Below the pieces are notes generated by a model. That model ran no database searches. It was not told where the DNA came from and saw only the letters and a list, made by a program, of their open reading frames with translations. This document shows positions 58,492 to 64,000 of a stretch of 64,000 nt of DNA, one piece after another. The position numbers were made by a program, and so were the translations under genes. Position 1 is the stretch's first letter. Each line of letters begins with the position of its first letter. The stretch comes from Trichoplusia ni (lineage: Eukaryota; Arthropoda; Insecta; Lepidoptera; Noctuidae), in assembly GCF_003590095.1 (NCBI RefSeq), contig NC_039478.1, positions 22,506,001 to 22,570,000 on the forward strand. Direction: 5' to 3'.

Positions 58492-60480
58492 AGGATTTCA
58501 TCTCATCATTCATTCCTTGCATCATTTTGCTAGATACATACCAAACTTTGGGCTTAGCACGAATTTGTTCGCAAAAATGTCTGCGATATAGCCCAACTAT
58601 GAGTAGAAAGAACTTTTCCGTTGCGTCTAACTAAAGTTGTAAAACTAGGCTGCGTCGAGCTTCAGACGAATTTGTGAACAACCAAAGTTGTAGCATCTAT
58701 TTTAGGATGAGTCTTTGTAAGGATGATGAAATATACAATATTTCTAAAGATTATTAAGGGCAACACCTACTCCTAAAACTAACGTTAGATTTTCTTGAAA
58801 TTCAGTTTCGAAATTTACGTCCAAGTGGAAAATTTTGAAAAATGTTTTAGTAATCTTTATAAATTTTAGAATTAATTTAATATCGATATTGTTAAGTTAA
58901 TAGTATCATAAGCTGCTTTCACATTGATATTACATACTTCAAGTTTAATATTCGCGACAAAACAAAACAAAAAATACAGTAAACACTGGAGGCAATTAAT
59001 CTTTGAAAATTGACCGTCATTCGCTGGATAACCGACGTGACATCATTATGTTAAAGTTGAATTTTCTCTCACATAAATATCAATGCTTTTACTATGAGTT
59101 TTATATAAAATCACTGGCGCTGTGCGAGGGAGATAGCGCTATACACCGCACATAGCCTCGTCTCGCTTCCACAACAGCAGCAGTACGACCTGTATTACTT
59201 CAGGAGTTTATGGTACGTTGAGCAATATTCACGTTCGAAGTATTGCAAGTCGTTTGTAAAACAATTTCATAAATAATGTGCAAACCCGTCGAAGTTCATC
59301 ACGTGTTATAAATATTAAAGATTTTTGGTTCGTTTTCGCTTCATATTATTTTTAAGTAATATTTTTCGGAATGGTGTAAAATGTGTTTGGGTGTATCCAC
59401 TTGTTTTGTATTTGTACATTGAATCAATTAATTTGGGTATACAGCTGTGGTTGTAATTGTATTGTGGTAATAATTAACTATTTTAAGAAGAGTAGTTTGA
59501 TAACCTACGTCGATAAGTTTTGATAACAGTAATGTGGGTGTAAGCAGAGACAGAACATTATTACTAAAGGTTTCCTCTTCCACAAGTACCTATGCATCTA
59601 CATAGCATACATTTATTGTAGAACACCAACATGCAATATGATCATTATGGATATTGTTCATTTCTGGAAACATTGTACTTACCTATTAGGCTACTAGCAA
59701 TAAATACTTTTTACTATCTTTTCATTATCGGATATTGGCTAAGAACACTTGTAAACGTTGCTCCATAAGAAGTAGTCTCGTTTTGGATGCCCTTATGACT
59801 AGAAGATACCTGACATTTCTGAATGGGGCTTGTAGTTGTAGTAGAACAAATTAAAAGCAAGCGCCTCTGGATGTTCGACGGAACTGATAAATAAGACAAA
59901 TCTTTTGCTCACTAAGTACTGGGTAGGCTGAGAGGATAACGTCTGTCCGGATTACGGATAGCTCCGTGGGTTAAAGGAGAGAAAGAGAGCCCGTCTACTG
60001 CCGCTGTTATTTGTTACGTTCTGAGGCGGTTTACGTTCCCATTGTAAGTCTCGTGTTAGGTAAATACATTTGTATTAGGTGACTGTGAGGTTAAGCAACC
60101 GTTATACGGTTGTTAATTTTATGGGTGCTAATGTTTTAGTCAAATTTGATTTTTATAGCCTATTTTTACGGGTTGTTTAGCCTTAGGGTCGGGAGTCAAA
60201 CTTGCAATTGTCCATTTTCTTTTTCTATTTTATATCATTAAGGTTTTTAAAGGTCGATATTACTTTAAACATTGTAACACACATATTTAAAATAAAGTAA
60301 TAACAACTAGATCCACTCGTTATCTGTACAATTACGAAACCTAATGTTCTCTATCCGAGCTTGAAATTAAAATTCATTCTGCTGAAGAGCACTTAAGTTG
60401 GCAAACATTATTTTTTACGTTTCATCCTTTACAGCGTTTGACCATAAGTGAGATAAAATTAATAGTTACTTATAGTATAA
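58492..60480. other. Non-coding DNA, no gene recognised
   Basis: No supported gene. At 60150-60215 (GCCTATTTTTACGGGTTG ... GGTCGGGAGTCAAACTTGCA) there is a degenerate relative of the end of the 19939-20180 repeat. Confidence 0.4.
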
Positions 60481-60721
60481 CTAGCTGTTGCCCGCGACTT
60501 CGTCCGCGTGATTAGAAGATATAAGTTATGATTTATACCGGCCTTTTTTTCCATATTTTCCATTGAATCTTCGCTCCTATTAGTCGCAGCGTGATGGTAT
60601 ATATCCTAAAACCTTTCTTCCCAGACAAAAATAATGTTTTAATTTGAACCAGTAGTTCCTGAGATTAGCGCGTTCAAACAAACAAACAAAAAAACTCTTC
60701 AGCGTTATATATTAGGATAGA
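60481..60721 (-). mobile_element. Non-autonomous Helitron-like element, family B
   Basis: The reverse strand starts TCTATCCTAATATATAACGC and ends with a CACGCGGACGAAGTCGCGGG palindromic patch and CAACAGCTAG, followed by T. All internal blocks of the family are recognisable, but the middle block after GGTTTTAGG is altered. Confidence 0.72.
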
Positions 60722-61744
60722 CTAAAGGCGTTTGTGTAATCATTTAAACGAAATAATGCAAAATAATAGTTATCGCGTCAAAGTAACGTAACCAAAATAC
60801 GCAATGCCTACAAATACTTATACCTACCATACAGTTCTAAGTTTCATCTTGGTACTTTTAGTAATTTGATAGTCTCTTAGCTGGCACTCCGTGGTCCTTG
60901 AGGCAAGGGCCCTCCTCTCAAGAGTGCCGGCTCTAAGATGCGTAAACTTATAGGTCGCGGTGCTTGTGGTACTTTGTAGCTCTGTACAGTTGATAGTGTA
61001 TGACTCTTACTGGGTATTATAGGTGATGGACTTTTGTCTTTGAAGAGTAGATAGTAAGAGATAGTTTTGTCTTTGATGAAAGTAAGCTTGTATTAAAACT
61101 GGGTATAAATTATAAAAAATGTATCATATACCACACCAACCTGCAGTCGTCCATCAGCTAGGCACAGGCAAGAGGCTTATGCCGTTTAGAGAAGGGTAGA
61201 GCATTGATCCCTGTGCCTTATCATGTTCGCGTAAGCGCGTATCGCGTTCGCGTAGATAAACGCCAATTTGTAAGAATGCCTTCGTGTCATAAATACTCAA
61301 ATCTTCTTAAACTTTCAGTCAGTGACACCCGTATTTATAGATATCCATGATATAACAGTCTAAAATCGACTCATTTTACGACAACCATCTGCATAACTCC
61401 ATAAAAACAAATAAAATCCATTACCCGAAAACCGAGGCGTTGAGAAAATTTCCAAACGTTCTTTTCACATAAAACTTTTATTTTACGATATTGGCATCTT
61501 CAATTTCGAAGTCTAGAGTGTTTTACTTTAGGCTTGAATAATTTAGACAGTACGAAGACAAAATGCTTGTAATAAATTCGTATGCAAATGCTCCCAAAAG
61601 AGATGAGATGATAGAAATATGGTTATTACTGGTTGTGAGTTTGTCTGTAGGGTGAGTATCCAAAAGGACAAATGACGGTGCTTAGGCGTTAGGTTCCTGA
61701 ATGAAATGTCTATTGATGTTACTAAGTTGATCATCTAAATATAT
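60722..61744. other. Non-coding DNA, no gene recognised
   Basis: A locally GC-rich stretch at 60880-60965 (CACTCCGTGGTCCTTGAGGC) has no coding or repeat assignment that I can support. Confidence 0.4.
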
Positions 61745-61858
61745 TATAATAATATTTATTTATTTATTAAATAAATAAATTAATTAAATAAATAAATAAA
61801 TAATAATATTTTTTAAATAAATAAATAATAATATTTATTTATTTATTAAATAATTATT
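61745..61858. repeat. AT-rich palindromic tract with TTTA/TAAA arrays
   Basis: AATAATATTTATTTATTTAT is followed by its own inverse (ATAAATAAATAATAATATT), and the pair is partly repeated once more. Only A and T occur over more than 110 bp. It could extrude as a cruciform or have arisen from facing retroelement tails. Confidence 0.8.
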
Positions 61859-62195
61859 AGCCTGGATATGTTCCAACGCTTAGAGATTAGCATCGCTAGC
61901 TCAATGTATTTCAGATTCCAAAATTTGAAAGCCAAGTTTCCTAACGATGTTTTTCTACACCGTTTTTCAGTGGTACCTTGGAATAATAGGAAAAGTATAT
62001 ATTGACATAGGTAGTCATTCTTACGTTGGGATCGTACATGCACCACTTGCACACAAGTCTGCCAGGCCATCACTTCCAATTCAATGAGTAAGGTGTAGTC
62101 ACAATACTTCACTGATAAAAGGAGTACCTACTTCGCCAAAAAATGCCTTAGTTATGTATCTTCCTTAAATTAGTAATTTCAGTATGTACGTTTGC
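61859..62195. other. Non-coding DNA next to the AT palindrome
   Basis: An 88-codon minus-strand frame (61846-62112) runs into the AT tract. It has no recognisable domain and I do not call it. Confidence 0.4.
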
Positions 62196-62239
62196 TATCA
62201 ATGATCAAGCTTACAGAAAACCGCAAACCCAAGACATTA

Positions 62240-62350
62240 AATTAACTAAATTGCGACTCGTCCACAGGCAAACCGATAAACCGGTTTTGTGGAGCACTAC
62301 ATATTGTAATTGTATATTTAACGAATAAAAATAAATAAATAAATAAATAA
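62240..62350 (+). repeat. Possible retroelement 3' end with (AAAT)n tail
   Basis: A GC-richer stretch (GCGACTCGTCCACAGGC then ACCGATAAACCGGTTTTGTG) leads to GTATATTTAACGAATAAAAA and then AATA units to 62350, as in a non-LTR element tail. No coding part is present and the family is unknown. Confidence 0.35.
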
Positions 62351-62399
62351 CTTATATTTTACCCTTTTATTTTAAAAACATAATATGTTTTCCATAAAA

Positions 62400-62590
62400 C
62401 TAGGCGTGATGGGCACCATAGCGTATCAAAGATGGTGATCGCCTCCATGAATTAATAACGAGCCCCGAGGGTCAGGGTTCGCGTCCCGGTTTTGAATAAC
62501 GGTATCTTGCAACATAGATAACACGATAAGGTAAATGGGGTCTAAAATAATGTTACATCCGAGAAATATGGATTAAATAAACTCTTGAAT
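62400..62590 (+). mobile_element. Possible tRNA-derived SINE
   Basis: GGGTTCGCGTCCCGG at about 62477 is a B-box-like segment, preceded by a GATGGGCACCATAGCG patch that could be a worn A box. A body follows that ends in AAATAAACTCTTG. There is no second copy in the window to compare, so the call is tentative. Confidence 0.3.
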
Positions 62591-64000
62591 ATTGATCGTT
62601 TTGAAACTGTTTTTGCCTTAGTTATATGGCTTTATAAGAATATACCTACGATTAAAGTGTTTTGAAGAATTTAATTCTCACAGTCTCTTACGAGTCGAAC
62701 TCGCGACTGTCAAAGTACTGTAGAAAAAAGTTGAAAAAGAAACAAATTTTCAAAATAAATTTTTCGGACCTTCAATTTAAGATCGTATCAGCGCTTAACA
62801 TCGCTTAAACGCAGCAACAAAAATATGAAATGTTTAGTTATCACGGATTGGTAATACAGCCTGGTGATAGACGGAAGGACAGAAAGCAGAGCCTCAGTAA
62901 AACTATCCTCCCTCTGGGCATGGAGCAATCTAAATGTAACAAAAACGTAATTGGATAATTGACAAAAAATACTTATCATCAAACCCCTACCTCTCTAACC
63001 ATTAAGAAACAATACCAGCTGACGTATATCTATAACAAAAAACAGCATAAAAATAGTAGAGAAACGCCATTCGTTTGTAATTACAGATCCATTTTCATCG
63101 AGATTTTATCATCATTACAACCTCGTTACAAACTGGGGCAGTAGGAAAGCGATCTAACTTCTTTATAAAGCATTTTGCACCTAAAGAATCAAAACATAGA
63201 GGTTAAAATTCCATGAGCTATTTTTGCGATACGGTGAAACTTCTGTCAGTCGGTAATCATGTGAGAAAAATCCGGGGTCGTAAGAGTGATGGACAGGGTT
63301 GGTGTAAGCTCCTTGACTCATGAATGACGTCATTAGAGCCTCCAGATAAGGCTTACATGCTTGATAAAAATACCCCTATTACTGTTAACCTATAGGATAT
63401 TTCTTTTTCGATTGAAACTCAAATCAACGTGAAATAAGATGATAAGATGGAACTTTTTGGATACAAAATTTTTTTTGGCCTCCGATGTCAATATGTATAG
63501 TCGATGGTGATGTCTTTTTATTGTGAAGCTCCGATGGCTTTCCAGCTTGAGCATCAAATCAGGTCCATGTCATCATGATATTGTAACGAGACGTATACAC
63601 ACACATGCATGCAAAAACTCCGTTCAACGGTAAACAGAGAAATTACTTAAATTTTACTTCCAAGGTCAGGACAAGCTTGTTAAAAGCAATGTTTAAATAT
63701 CATTTTGACATCCTTCCTTAATCTCTAAACTTAACACAAAAAATCGATACATAAGAAGCTAATAAAACATCGATTTGGAACAACCGCTCGTTTTCCCGGT
63801 CGATGCGAGCGCCGCTTAACTCGACAACTATTATACTGTACTTTACGAAGTTTGAACAATTTGTGTTTTGAGACCACTTAGGGTTGGAAACATTACTGTT
63901 ACCCAGAGGCATACTCAAGACACATAGTTTTGTAAGAGGCACACATTTGTTGGAAACGAGCACTTTTATCGCTTGTAAAAAACGTTTAGGGAGATGTTAG
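62591..64000. other. Non-coding DNA to the window end
   Basis: Frames are 81 codons or fewer with no recognisable features. No repeats or RNA genes seen. Confidence 0.45.

Overview
This is an AT-rich, gene-poor stretch of animal nuclear DNA, most likely from a moth or butterfly (Lepidoptera). The case rests on its repeats: a Metulj-like tRNA-derived SINE, a serine-tRNA-like SINE, Helitron-like elements ending in a GC-rich hairpin plus CTAG, RTE LINE tails, a Penelope-like element and a LINE whose ORF1 carries an FP25K-like domain. I recognise no host protein-coding exon, tRNA gene, rRNA gene or CRISPR array. All recognisable protein sequence belongs to retroelements. The rest looks like intergenic or long-intron DNA.

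Layout. 1-11.3 kb: mostly unique AT-rich DNA with a 247-bp TIR element (2283-2529) and an RTE tail scrap (2823-2893). 11.3-15 kb: a cluster of small insertions, with two oppositely oriented Metulj-like SINEs, serine-type SINE fragments, a 102-bp RTE insertion with a 16-bp target-site duplication, a Helitron-like element and a Penelope-type terminal-repeat fragment with a hammerhead-like core. 15-31.9 kb: sparse, with a serine-type SINE, two copies of a 5S-rRNA-derived SINE (21.5 and 29.6 kb), Helitron-like elements and several hairpins. 31.9-36.8 kb: a nearly full-length minus-strand LINE with ORF1 (coiled coil plus FP25K-like domain) and ORF2 (endonuclease plus reverse transcriptase), broken by three frameshifts. 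36.8-46.1 kb: Helitron-like copies, an RTE 3' end with an 11-bp target-site duplication, a GC-ended TIR element and a truncated Penelope-like element inside a perfect 222-bp inverted repeat. 46-64 kb: a head-to-tail Helitron-like pair, several GC-rich TIR ends, more Helitron-like and SINE copies, and an AT-rich palindromic tract.

How the pieces relate. The 5S-derived SINE ends in a tail matching the RTE LINE tail, so RTE enzymes probably moved it. The Helitron-like copies carry no protein and must have used a helicase encoded elsewhere. The CR1-like LINE and the Penelope-like element both retain recognisable catalytic motifs but are interrupted or truncated. Two sites, at 6348 and 42699, look like back-to-back splice acceptor and donor sites. 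They would fit recursive splicing if the window lies in a long plus-strand intron, but that is speculative.
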